A stretch of 64,000 bases of DNA, taken from contig NZ_JAODBU010000002.1 of assembly GCF_025336545.1 (NCBI RefSeq), positions 124,001 to 188,000 of the forward strand, given 5' to 3'. The number at the start of each line of letters is the position of its first letter. Within the stretch, counting starts at the first letter, position 1. The notes beneath the pieces are model-generated. The model was given only the letters and a program-made list of their open reading frames with translations, was not told the DNA's origin and did not search any database. Source of the stretch: Eubacterium_U album (GTDB taxonomy: Bacteria; Bacillota; Clostridia; Lachnospirales; Lachnospiraceae). The position numbers and the translations under genes were made by a program. Of this stretch, positions 7,973-16,960 are shown piece by piece.

Positions 7973-9040
7973 ATGTCATACAAAATATTAATTATCAACC
8001 CGGGTTCTACTTCTACTAAAATCGGTGTTTACGAAGATGAAACACAGCTTATGGAAGAAACTTTAAGACATTCAACTGAAGAAATTGCGCAGTACGCAAC
8101 AATTTATGATCAGAAGGACTTCCGTAAAGAAGTTATTTTAAAAGTCTTAGAAGAAAAGAATGTTGACCTTTCAACTATTGATGTTGTTGTAGGTCGTGGT
8201 GGTTTATTAAAACCAATTCCAGGTGGTACATATGCTACTACTCCTGAATTACTTGAAGATTTAAAGATTGGTAAGCAGGGACAGCATGCATCAAACCTTG
8301 GTGGTATTCTTGCTCATGAAATTGCAGCACAGATTAACGTTCCATCATATATCGTTGATCCTGTTGTAGTTGATGAATTAGCTGATGTTGCAAGATTATC
8401 AGGACATCCATTATTCCCTAGAATTTCAATCTTCCATGCATTAAACCAGAAAGCTGTTGCTAAGAGATATGCAAAAGAAGTTGGTAAGAAATACGAAGAT
8501 TTAAATTTAATCGTTGTTCATATGGGTGGCGGAGTATCAGTTGGTGCTCATAAGAATGGTAAAGTTGTTGATGTTGCAAATGCATTAGATGGTGACGGCC
8601 CATTCTCACCTGAACGTTCAGGCGGACTTCCTTCAGGTTCATTGATGAAGGCTTGCTTTAGTGGAAAATACACTCAGGCAGAAGTTGGAAAGATGATTAA
8701 TGGTAATGGTGGTTTCAACGCTTATGTCGGTTCAAATGACATGAGAGATTTAATGAAAATGATTGCAGAAGGTAACGAAACAGCAAAGGCTGTAGTTGAT
8801 GCATTCCATTATCAGTTATGCAAAGAAATCGGTGCTATGTCTGTAGTTCTTGGTGGAAAAGTTGATCAGATTATCTTAACAGGCGGTATTGCTTACAACG
8901 CTAAAACTCAGGAAGATATGAAGGCTGCTGTTGAATGGATTGCTCCAGTTACAATTTATCCTGGTGAAGATGAGTTACTAGCTCTTGCTCAGGGTGCATT
9001 AAGAGTTGTTACAGGTGAAGAAGAAGCTATGGTTTACTAA
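7973..9040 (+). CDS. buk: Butyrate kinase
   Basis: 355 residues, full length for the acetokinase family. It transfers the phosphate of butyryl-phosphate to ADP, giving butyrate and ATP, the energy-yielding last step. The N-terminal phosphate-binding motif ILIINPGSTSTKIGVYEDE is clear, as are VGRGGLLKPIPGGTYATT, the central HMGGGVSVGAHKNGKVVDV and the adenosine motif ILTGGIAYN near the C-terminus. Butyrate kinases differ from acetate kinases by the shorter length and by VGRGG, both seen here. The neighbour ptb confirms the pathway. This is the ptb-buk type of butyrate producer, as opposed to the more common butyryl-CoA:acetate CoA-transferase type. Confidence 0.96.
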   Translation: MSYKILIINPGSTSTKIGVYEDETQLMEETLRHSTEEIAQYATIYDQKDFRKEVILKVLEEKNVDLSTIDVVVGRGGLLKPIPGGTYATTPELLEDLKIGKQGQHASNLGGILAHEIAAQINVPSYIVDPVVVDELADVARLSGHPLFPRISIFHALNQKAVAKRYAKEVGKKYEDLNLIVVHMGGGVSVGAHKNGKVVDVANALDGDGPFSPERSGGLPSGSLMKACFSGKYTQAEVGKMINGNGGFNAYVGSNDMRDLMKMIAEGNETAKAVVDAFHYQLCKEIGAMSVVLGGKVDQIILTGGIAYNAKTQEDMKAAVEWIAPVTIYPGEDELLALAQGALRVVTGEEEAMVY

Positions 9041-9076
9041 TTATTTACTTTAAAATTGCTTTATACGGAGGTAGTT

Positions 9077-9274
9077 ATGAAGCGTAAATTATACAAATCA
9101 TCAAAAAATAAAAAGCTTGCCGGAGTATGTGGAGGACTTGCTGAATATCTTAATATTGACGTTACAGTTGTACGTCTTATATGGGCTATTCTCTCACTCT
9201 TCTATGGCTCAGGTATAATAATTTATATTATATGTGCTTTAGTAATTCCAGATGATAATATCATCGATATGTAG
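9077..9274 (+). CDS. Small PspC-domain membrane protein
   Basis: 65 residues. The chosen ATG at 9077 is 5 bases after CGGAGG; an in-frame ATG at 9056 has no ribosome site. The protein is one PspC domain: a basic N-terminus KRKLYKSSKNKKLAGVCGGL, the conserved LAEYLNIDVTVVRLIWA, then a hydrophobic segment GSGIIIYIICALVIP. PspC family proteins sense or buffer membrane stress in proteobacteria; in Firmicutes short stand-alone versions are common and poorly characterised. It lies 36 bases after buk and before the terminator, so it is probably transcribed with ptb-buk, though the functional link is unknown. Confidence 0.88.
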   Translation: MKRKLYKSSKNKKLAGVCGGLAEYLNIDVTVVRLIWAILSLFYGSGIIIYIICALVIPDDNIIDM

Positions 9275-9294
9275 AATGAAAAAGCAATAAATTC

Positions 9295-9338
9295 AAAACT
9301 CTCCTACATTATGAGTTCATTTTGTAGGAGAGTTTTTT
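9295..9338 (+). terminator. Terminator of the ptb-buk-pspC operon
   Basis: AACTCTCCTACA (9297-9308) pairs perfectly with TGTAGGAGAGTT (9323-9334), followed by a run of T. The other strand also ends in TTTT, so it may double as the terminator of the second GH81 gene ending at 9391. Confidence 0.9.
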
Positions 9339-9390
9339 GGTTGTTTGTCAAATATGTGGGTAGCCCAAAATTATAACCAGTTTTTAAACA

Positions 9391-12300
9391 TTATTCTTCG
9401 CTTGTATTTTCTTCTGAAACATCTAAATACATATCAACGTATTTTCTGGCATTTTCAGGTAATGAATTATAATATGTTATTGAATTCTTTATAGCTGTTG
9501 CAACATAATTTATTGTTCTTCCAACTACATCAATCTCATTTCCATTCTTATCAGTTGTAGTTGAATATACTGTTATGCTACTGTTACCATTATCTGAATT
9601 ATAATAAGTATAATTTATAGTAGCATAAGCTTTTGCAATAAATTCTCTCTTATAATTTGATTTAGCAATCTTTATAATTGAACCACAGTAATTTCCGACA
9701 TCATCAGTATAATCCTTATTCTTATTAGCATCATACCAGCCTGTATTTACAATGTTAATCTTAGTATATTTACTATCTAGTTCAATTTTCTCACCGTTAT
9801 CATTATACAAGTCTCTTGTACTTATAAGAGTTCCTGTTGTAACAAGTTTTCCTATACCATCTGCGTTCTGTTCAAGAAGTCCATCATTATCTGTTGTAAC
9901 TTTTGCCTGGAATCTTAAACCTGACGGTTCCGAAAATCTCATGCTTGCTCCATTTAACAAATTAACTGTCATATTAATTGTTTCAAATTTAGCATCTTTT
10001 GTTACAAGATATGTAGCTCCGGGTGCTGCTGTCTCATCATTTTCAACATCATAATATCCAAGTTTATTTGTACCCTCAGAATTTACACCAGGTAAGGTAA
10101 TTGTTTCTCCATTCTTTACTTTTTTAACATTTCCATCAATTGTTACTTTGTAGAATCCTTTATCAAATACAGCTACTTCAGATATCTGATATCCCCAACC
10201 TGTAGCTCCTTCAAGTAAATTAAATCTAACATATCTTACCTTACTATGACTATATAATGACATATCCAACTTATTTTCAAAATAATTTTTAAATTCACTA
10301 TTTTCAATAGTTGCCACCTGTTCAAAGTTTTTGCCATCTTCTGAAAATTCTACAGTGTATTTTTTACCATAAGTATCTCCATTTTTGAATGCTAAAAGTA
10401 CTCCGTCTATCTGGTCTTTTTTGTAATCTTTTCCTAAATCAAGATTTATAACAGCTGTTTTTTCGCCCCATACCGATTCAACTACCTTATCCAATGCCTG
10501 TGATATTTCTCCATCTGTTAAGACACTTGTATCCTGACTTCCCTCTCCTGAATAAACTGAATCTAATGAAATACTACAACCTTTTGCAATATTTCTTTTT
10601 GTATTTAAACGTTTATACAAAGTTCCATCATCAATTGATATTGTTCTTGAAATTCCTTCTTTTGAAGCAATGTAGTCATTATCCTTAAATTTACAATATG
10701 AGTGCACTTCAACTACATGTTCTCCATCTGTTATTCCATCTAATGTATACGTTCCTGCTTTTACAGGTTCTCCCATACGTACTCCATCAATCCAAATTGC
10801 GTATGTGTAATCTTCCTGTCCTTCTGCCGGTGTAATAGTATATGTAATCTGAGAAAAATCTTGTGTTGTTACTGCGAAATCTGTCGGAGGAGTACATGTA
10901 CCAAATTCAACTTCTTTAGCATTCTGTTCTGTACTAAAGACCGCAACTTCTTTCATCTGGAATCCCCAGTCTTTATGTCCCTTCATATAGAACTTAACAT
11001 ATCTTACACTAGACATTTCACTTGTATTTACATTTGTGTCAAATGTAAATAATCCTTCTTTTGAATCACTATACTTAAGCGCAGTATTTTCATATGCTGT
11101 TACATAATCAACGCCATTATTTGAGAACTGAACTGACATATTCTCAGCTGCAGTATTTTCAGCACTAAATTTAATTGCGACCTTATTTAATGCTTCTATT
11201 GTATAATTCTTTCCTAAATCAACAAGAACATATTCATATGTTCTTGTTTTATCCCAGTCTGTTTCATATGATATATTATCTGTAAGGACTCCATTTGTAA
11301 GGATATCTGTTGTCTGACTTCCCTCTTTAGTATATAGAGAAGATACTTCAACATTCTTATGTAAAGCGAGGTTAAAGTTTTCATCTACAAGCATTTCTTC
11401 TGTTGTAACATCTCTTACAGTTATTGTACATTCTGCAAATACTTTTCCTGCTTTGGCTGTTATTTTTGTAGTTCCTACTGCATTTGCAGTTACTTTTCCT
11501 TTATCATCTACAGAAGCAATGTTATCATTCTCTGAAGTCCATGTAAGAGCTTTACTATCAGTAGTATTTTCAGGCTCTATCTCTGCTTCTAATGAAACCT
11601 GCTCTTTTTTCTTAAGTGTTACTTCTGTTTCAGATAAAGTTATCTTTGTAATTGGAATTGGTTCAACTACAGTAACCTTACATGTTTTTGTTTTACCATT
11701 TTCAATTGATGCAATTATTTCTACATCACCTACAGAAACACCTTTTACAAGTCCATCTTTATCTACAGTTGCAATTTTACTATCAGATGATTCCCATGTT
11801 ATCTTTTCATCGCTTAATCCATTCAACTGTAATTGTCCATCTCTTGGAATTGACGCTTCTTTCTTATTAATTCCTAAAGTTCCCTTTATAATTACTTCTG
11901 CTTCTGCTGCATCAGATAAAGTCATTCCTTTTCTGTAAGTTACAGCTTTAATGTAAGAAGATTCACTTATTGTAATAGGTTCAATGTATGTCTGTGAATC
12001 TTCCGTAGGTTCGCTTCCATCTAATGTATATTTGATTTCTGCACCCTTTACATCTGTTTCCATAGTAACCTGCTGTGCATCATCATATGTTCCACTCTCA
12101 ATTGATAATGTAGGTTTATTAGTCTGACGTGCACCATAAACTTCAAATTCGAAAATAGAACATCCATAATCTGTTGCTCTTGACGTTGTCTGTATTTTTA
12201 CATATCTGGCATTTGTTGCTGCAAATGTAGTTGTTATATAACCTGTTCCACCATTTTCAGTAGCGACTATGTTCCATGTTTTTCCATCAACTGATGTCTG

Positions 12301-15300
12301 AACCTCATATGTTGCTGCATAAGCTGCTTCCCATTTTGCCTTTACAGTGTTAACTACTCTGACTCTGCCTAAATCAACCTGAATCCATTCATTTGAATCA
12401 TCTGCTTTTGCCTGCCATCTTGTATCTTCTTTACCATCAACTGAATTTACCGCTTTATTACCACCATCTTCTGTACTTGCAGTAACAGTTTTGTTCAATG
12501 CAACATTTGTATCATCCTGAATTGTTTCTCCTTTGATTTTAAATGTTGCTGTCGAATATGATGAATCAATGCAGCCATCCTTTACTGCAACAGCCTTAAG
12601 AGTTGTATCACTTGATACAAGTATTTTATCACCTTTTGTATACTTAGTAGATTCATTACTTGGTGCTTTACCATCTGTTGTATAGTAAATAGTTGCTCCT
12701 TCATCTGCACACTCTAACTCTACTAACTGTGTATCATCAAATTCTTTTGTTCCTGAAATATTTTCAGTAACATTCTTAGATGCTAATGATGTAGCTTTAA
12801 TAGTAGGTGCTGACATCTGCTTATAGCTAAATCCTTTACCTTTAATTTCAAAACTTATAAGTGAATTAGCTCCCACTTCAACAGTTCCTACTTCTTTTCC
12901 TTTATTATCCCTTACAGATGCTGTTTTTCTTTCTCCTGTAGGATTATAAACTTCAGCAGTGTATTTCTTTTCACTGTCTTTATAATATACTGTTCCGGCT
13001 ATTCCTATTCCTGTAATCTTGTAATCTGAACTTCTTACACCTATTTCCTTAAGCGCATTAATATACCAATATGTTAATGCAGTATCTGTTTTCTGTACTT
13101 TAGTATCATTCTTTAAGAATTTATCAATTGCTAAAGTTGGATTTGTAAGAGCCAGATATGGCCATGTAATATGCTGCCAACCTGTATCAGCTCTTGTATA
13201 ATCATTTTTAATTTTTTCAATTTCTTCTTCAGATTTACCTTCTGCTTTAGCATCTATTACTGCATATTCAATTGCCTTATCAGTGTCATCTAACAATCCC
13301 TGATATATTTGTGCACATCTTGTATGGTTTGTTCCATAGTATGTTAAATATTCAGAAATTGGTAACCAATGAATACCATAACAATACAATGGTTGTCCAC
13401 CAAAGAACGTTCCATAAAAATTAATTGCACCATAAACCTGAGCAACTACCTGATACGGATAATCCGAAACCCAGTTACTATTTATAACATTTCCATTATT
13501 ATCTGTTGTTCTGTCATAATCAAACCAGTATTGCTTTACTGTTTCCATTTCATTTGTAAATCCAAATATACCTGCATCTCTGTAAGAATTCTGTTCTGTA
13601 AGAACTCCCCATAGATACATTCCAATCCAGCTGAATAATGATTCTGATGCTGACTCCTGATTATTACCTGAATCATTATCTGCATATCCACCTGCCCATG
13701 AATGTCCTTCATACAAATCGTAATCTCTGAATCTGCAATATTCACTGTCTGCTGTAGGATTTGCATAATCTCTTATAAGAATCTCAATCATATCCTTATA
13801 ATCATTGTAGAATTCTTTATCGTATGTAGCCAATACCGTTGCGCTAAATACAAAATATCCATATGTGAAATGATGGTCACAGATAGCTGCATTAGCACCA
13901 AATTCACTTTCTTTATAATAAATAGTTCCCCATGCTTCATTATAGACAAAATAACTTATGTCATTTTTTCCATCGTATGTAAACCAGTCTACTAATCTTG
14001 CTTTCAGTCTTTGTAAGAAAACTTCTTTTAATTCAATATTTCCAATCTGGTCTGCCATTATTACACCCATTGCAAGAGGATGTAAATTCTTACCTTCCCA
14101 ATAAGCATCTGCAGCAGGTGTAATATTCTTTGTTGAATTTTCCAAATCCTTAAGATATCTCGCTACCGCGTCTGTATCAAATGTAGCTGTTCCATCTGCA
14201 TCTTTTTCTCCATTTGGCTTAGCAAATATAGCTATCAAGCCTGAGAAATCAGATACTGTAGTAAATTCATTACTCTGAATGGCTTTCATATCTCCTCTTA
14301 CTGATGGATATATTGCAAATTCACTTCCGTTCTTTGATGAATATTTCCACTGATGTGGCATCATACACATAAATGTTGTATCATCAAATCCTTCTCTTTT
14401 TACGGTTGTTGAAACCTTATAAACTGATGTCATTTTTGCCAAATCATCATCATAGTTATATGTTACAGAAGTTTTATCAACAAATGCATAACCATGCTTG
14501 TAGAATTTTTCGATCTGATTCTTTGATGTCATTGTTCCAATTGACATGTATCCATTTTTACCTGTAAATTCTACCTTAATATTATTTCCAACTTTTTTGA
14601 ATACTGTTCCTTCAGGAACTGATAAACAATAATAACTCTTTGATGTATTTGTTTTAGCCTTGTTATCATTATCTGTTATTTCCAGTCCGATATGGTCTGT
14701 AGTAACTGAACCTTTATCAAGTATTTCTTCACCATTTCCATTAAATATAGATGTTATAGAAGACGATGTAATTGTAAATGCTAAAGTATCACCAAATTCA
14801 TTATATATATAAGGCGAACCTTTTACAAATGTACTTGTCATTGCTACATGATCATCATCAGCTAACTGTGCCGTAACTGAAAAATCACTATAACCGGCTA
14901 CTTTATCACAAGCTGTATCTGTGTCTAAATTTTCCGGCAAAATATAAAAGTCAGGTGTTGTTTCTGAAATAACAGATAAATTTACAGCTGTAGCTGCATG
15001 ATCCTGAAGCCATCCGTCTGTAGCTGTAAGAACACTTAATCCTTTTGTTGAAAATCTAACTTTAAAAGGCATTGTACAAATTGTATTGCCAAACTTCTTT
15101 ATAAGCATTGACTGCCACCAGTCATTACTTTCTATAGGTGCCTTTACATTATCTGTCTTATAATACGGAACTTTTGCCTGTTCCAAATACATATCATTAG
15201 AAATATACGTTGCTTTACCTGCTGTCTTTGTCTTTGTCTTTGGTAATTCAGGTAAATTAATTGCAGGTTTTTCATCACCTTCTTTATATTTATATACTTC

Positions 15301-16599
15301 TAATTCTGAAATCCCTATTCCACTTCCCTTTTCAACTTTACTATACGCTAAGACACGAACATATCTTACATTCTGTGCATATACCTGTCTATTATCCGTA
15401 GAATTAGGTGTTCCTTTAACATTTCTATATATGCTTGTCCAATTTTTATCGTCATTTGATACCTGATAATCATATACTTTTCCTGCATCACCCGTCCATG
15501 TAACAGATATACGACCTATATCATAACTGTCACCTAAATCTACACTCAACCACTGATTAATATCATTTTTAGATGAGAATGATGTATTCATATCACCATC
15601 TACTGCATTCTTTCCAACTACTTTATCAAGTTCCTTTTGTAATAAATTTCCTTCTTTATCATACATCCACCATTCATCTTTTAGGCCTGATGTTTTTGTT
15701 TCTTTATTAAGTGCGATGTTTTCTCCGTAATTTACTGGTCTTTTTACAACACCATCTGTTCCATATACCTGAAATTCAAACATTGAAACTCCATAGTTAG
15801 TTGCTCTCTCTGTACAAAGCATCTTTACATATCTTGCAGATGTTGCACTCATATCTTCTTTATTAATAGTCTGTTTAAGATTTGCTGAAGAATCAACCTC
15901 TACTCCATTGTTTCCTTTATTTCCAATAGACACATCAATTTCGCATGTTCCTGATCCAAGTTCTTTTCCATCATCTTTAGATAATGCCGTAACCTTTATT
16001 GTATGCTTTCCCTCATCAAGTTTTATTTGTCCTCCTGCAACTCCATGTCCTGTGAATTTGTAATTATCAGGAGCTGAGGCAATTTCATCATTCTCTGTTA
16101 CTCTGTATACTGCATTATCCACACTAGTCCAATTAGCTGCTGCATAAAAGCACTTATTATTATCATCATACTTAATTTCATATGACACTGCCATATTTAC
16201 AAATGCACCCGGCTTAGTACCTTTTTCATATACAGTTGTCCAGTTTTCTTCATCATCTGATAACTGTATTTCATACCTTTTAGCATACGCAGCTTCCCAC
16301 TGAATATAAATATGGTCAATATCCGTTTTCTTTCCTAAATCAACATAAAACCATTCATCTTTATCACTCTGTGCTGCCTGCCATCTTGTAGTTATGTCAT
16401 CATCAACTGCTTTTTCAGGTCCACTTCCATCACCATTCTGTGAGCTTGCATAAACTGGTCTCCCCTTTGAAATTACATAAGGAGTATCATCGCTTTCTGC
16501 AGCTTTAATACTAAATAGTTGTGTCTGTGGACACAATGTAAAAACCATTGCTGCTGAAAGTATTAATGATACTCCCCTCTTAAGTAACCTATTCATCAT
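9391..16599 (-). CDS. Giant multimodular secreted GH81 endo-beta-1,3-glucanase
   Basis: 2402 residues. Signal peptide 1-34. A discoidin (F5/8C, CBM32-type) domain spans about 45-280 but is interrupted at about 148-245 by an inserted Ig-like stretch (ALSKDDGKELGSGTCEIDVS region). A second discoidin covers 293-437. The GH81 domain is about 460-1190 with CDHHFTYGYF (Asp908), EGHSWAGG (964-971) and NNQESASES (Glu982, Glu986). Then follow a chitobiase-C-like repeat YYTTDGKAPS (1290-1355), discoidin 3 (1365-1490), another YTLDGSEPT repeat (1495-1570), two Big2 Ig-like domains (1575-1645, 1650-1728), discoidin 4 (1742-1890), an Fn3/Ig-like domain (1903-1990), discoidin 5 (2002-2147) and an unrecognised C-terminal domain (2150-2402). 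Unlike its relatives here it lacks the basic Fn3 tail. Multiple discoidins suggest multivalent glycan binding. Start by AGAGGTAAGGG; the second Met is equally possible. Confidence 0.92.
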   Translation of the reverse strand: MMNRLLKRGVSLILSAAMVFTLCPQTQLFSIKAAESDDTPYVISKGRPVYASSQNGDGSGPEKAVDDDITTRWQAAQSDKDEWFYVDLGKKTDIDHIYIQWEAAYAKRYEIQLSDDEENWTTVYEKGTKPGAFVNMAVSYEIKYDDNNKCFYAAANWTSVDNAVYRVTENDEIASAPDNYKFTGHGVAGGQIKLDEGKHTIKVTALSKDDGKELGSGTCEIDVSIGNKGNNGVEVDSSANLKQTINKEDMSATSARYVKMLCTERATNYGVSMFEFQVYGTDGVVKRPVNYGENIALNKETKTSGLKDEWWMYDKEGNLLQKELDKVVGKNAVDGDMNTSFSSKNDINQWLSVDLGDSYDIGRISVTWTGDAGKVYDYQVSNDDKNWTSIYRNVKGTPNSTDNRQVYAQNVRYVRVLAYSKVEKGSGIGISELEVYKYKEGDEKPAINLPELPKTKTKTAGKATYISNDMYLEQAKVPYYKTDNVKAPIESNDWWQSMLIKKFGNTICTMPFKVRFSTKGLSVLTATDGWLQDHAATAVNLSVISETTPDFYILPENLDTDTACDKVAGYSDFSVTAQLADDDHVAMTSTFVKGSPYIYNEFGDTLAFTITSSSITSIFNGNGEEILDKGSVTTDHIGLEITDNDNKAKTNTSKSYYCLSVPEGTVFKKVGNNIKVEFTGKNGYMSIGTMTSKNQIEKFYKHGYAFVDKTSVTYNYDDDLAKMTSVYKVSTTVKREGFDDTTFMCMMPHQWKYSSKNGSEFAIYPSVRGDMKAIQSNEFTTVSDFSGLIAIFAKPNGEKDADGTATFDTDAVARYLKDLENSTKNITPAADAYWEGKNLHPLAMGVIMADQIGNIELKEVFLQRLKARLVDWFTYDGKNDISYFVYNEAWGTIYYKESEFGANAAICDHHFTYGYFVFSATVLATYDKEFYNDYKDMIEILIRDYANPTADSEYCRFRDYDLYEGHSWAGGYADNDSGNNQESASESLFSWIGMYLWGVLTEQNSYRDAGIFGFTNEMETVKQYWFDYDRTTDNNGNVINSNWVSDYPYQVVAQVYGAINFYGTFFGGQPLYCYGIHWLPISEYLTYYGTNHTRCAQIYQGLLDDTDKAIEYAVIDAKAEGKSEEEIEKIKNDYTRADTGWQHITWPYLALTNPTLAIDKFLKNDTKVQKTDTALTYWYINALKEIGVRSSDYKITGIGIAGTVYYKDSEKKYTAEVYNPTGERKTASVRDNKGKEVGTVEVGANSLISFEIKGKGFSYKQMSAPTIKATSLASKNVTENISGTKEFDDTQLVELECADEGATIYYTTDGKAPSNESTKYTKGDKILVSSDTTLKAVAVKDGCIDSSYSTATFKIKGETIQDDTNVALNKTVTASTEDGGNKAVNSVDGKEDTRWQAKADDSNEWIQVDLGRVRVVNTVKAKWEAAYAATYEVQTSVDGKTWNIVATENGGTGYITTTFAATNARYVKIQTTSRATDYGCSIFEFEVYGARQTNKPTLSIESGTYDDAQQVTMETDVKGAEIKYTLDGSEPTEDSQTYIEPITISESSYIKAVTYRKGMTLSDAAEAEVIIKGTLGINKKEASIPRDGQLQLNGLSDEKITWESSDSKIATVDKDGLVKGVSVGDVEIIASIENGKTKTCKVTVVEPIPITKITLSETEVTLKKKEQVSLEAEIEPENTTDSKALTWTSENDNIASVDDKGKVTANAVGTTKITAKAGKVFAECTITVRDVTTEEMLVDENFNLALHKNVEVSSLYTKEGSQTTDILTNGVLTDNISYETDWDKTRTYEYVLVDLGKNYTIEALNKVAIKFSAENTAAENMSVQFSNNGVDYVTAYENTALKYSDSKEGLFTFDTNVNTSEMSSVRYVKFYMKGHKDWGFQMKEVAVFSTEQNAKEVEFGTCTPPTDFAVTTQDFSQITYTITPAEGQEDYTYAIWIDGVRMGEPVKAGTYTLDGITDGEHVVEVHSYCKFKDNDYIASKEGISRTISIDDGTLYKRLNTKRNIAKGCSISLDSVYSGEGSQDTSVLTDGEISQALDKVVESVWGEKTAVINLDLGKDYKKDQIDGVLLAFKNGDTYGKKYTVEFSEDGKNFEQVATIENSEFKNYFENKLDMSLYSHSKVRYVRFNLLEGATGWGYQISEVAVFDKGFYKVTIDGNVKKVKNGETITLPGVNSEGTNKLGYYDVENDETAAPGATYLVTKDAKFETINMTVNLLNGASMRFSEPSGLRFQAKVTTDNDGLLEQNADGIGKLVTTGTLISTRDLYNDNGEKIELDSKYTKINIVNTGWYDANKNKDYTDDVGNYCGSIIKIAKSNYKREFIAKAYATINYTYYNSDNGNSSITVYSTTTDKNGNEIDVVGRTINYVATAIKNSITYYNSLPENARKYVDMYLDVSEENTSEE

Positions 16600-16960
16600 T
16601 TCCCTTACCTCTTCCTAATTTTATTAATTTCCTTCTAATTAATATTATAATTCATATTTAAAATCAAAAAAACTAAAAAAACTTTTTTATATTTTTTTTG
16701 TCATTATTGTATGTTTTATACTATATTTTTTCTTGTTTTCATTAACATTTCATATTGTTTTTATACATTTTTAATAAAACCCCATTATTACTTTTGAAAC
16801 ATTTCAATAGCAATAATGGGGTTTTATCTGATATATATATTATTTTTTTAGTTCTATAAGTTTTATGTAACTTCTGACACAAATACTTAACTATCATAAG
16901 CCTAATTGGTCAAAATTTTTTTCTTTTCTTTAAGAAATTCATCACTAAATTTCTGTTCTA
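16600..16960. other. Intergenic region between GH81-2 and feoB
   Basis: 361 bases, very AT-rich. It holds the feoB terminator (16776-16826) and, between it and the GH81 start, the unlocated GH81 promoter. No convincing -35/-10 pair or operator stands out; TATAGTATAAAA-type AT-rich stretches occur near 16720-16730. The segment 16830-16960 shows nothing recognisable. Confidence 0.5.
16776..16826 (-). terminator. Terminator of feoB
   Basis: AAAACCCCATTATT (16776-16789) pairs perfectly with AATAATGGGGTTTT (16812-16825). The T-run is on both strands; the only gene ending towards it is feoB on the minus strand. Confidence 0.85.

Noticed and set aside
11453..11938. Long plus-strand open frame within the GH81-2 gene
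   Set aside because: It is a hydrophobic shadow of the Ser/Thr/Glu-rich Big2 region on the other strand, with no ribosome site.
16600..16775. Specific promoter for the second GH81 gene
   Set aside because: Several AT-rich -10-like strings but no matching -35 at 16-18 bp; I could not support one.
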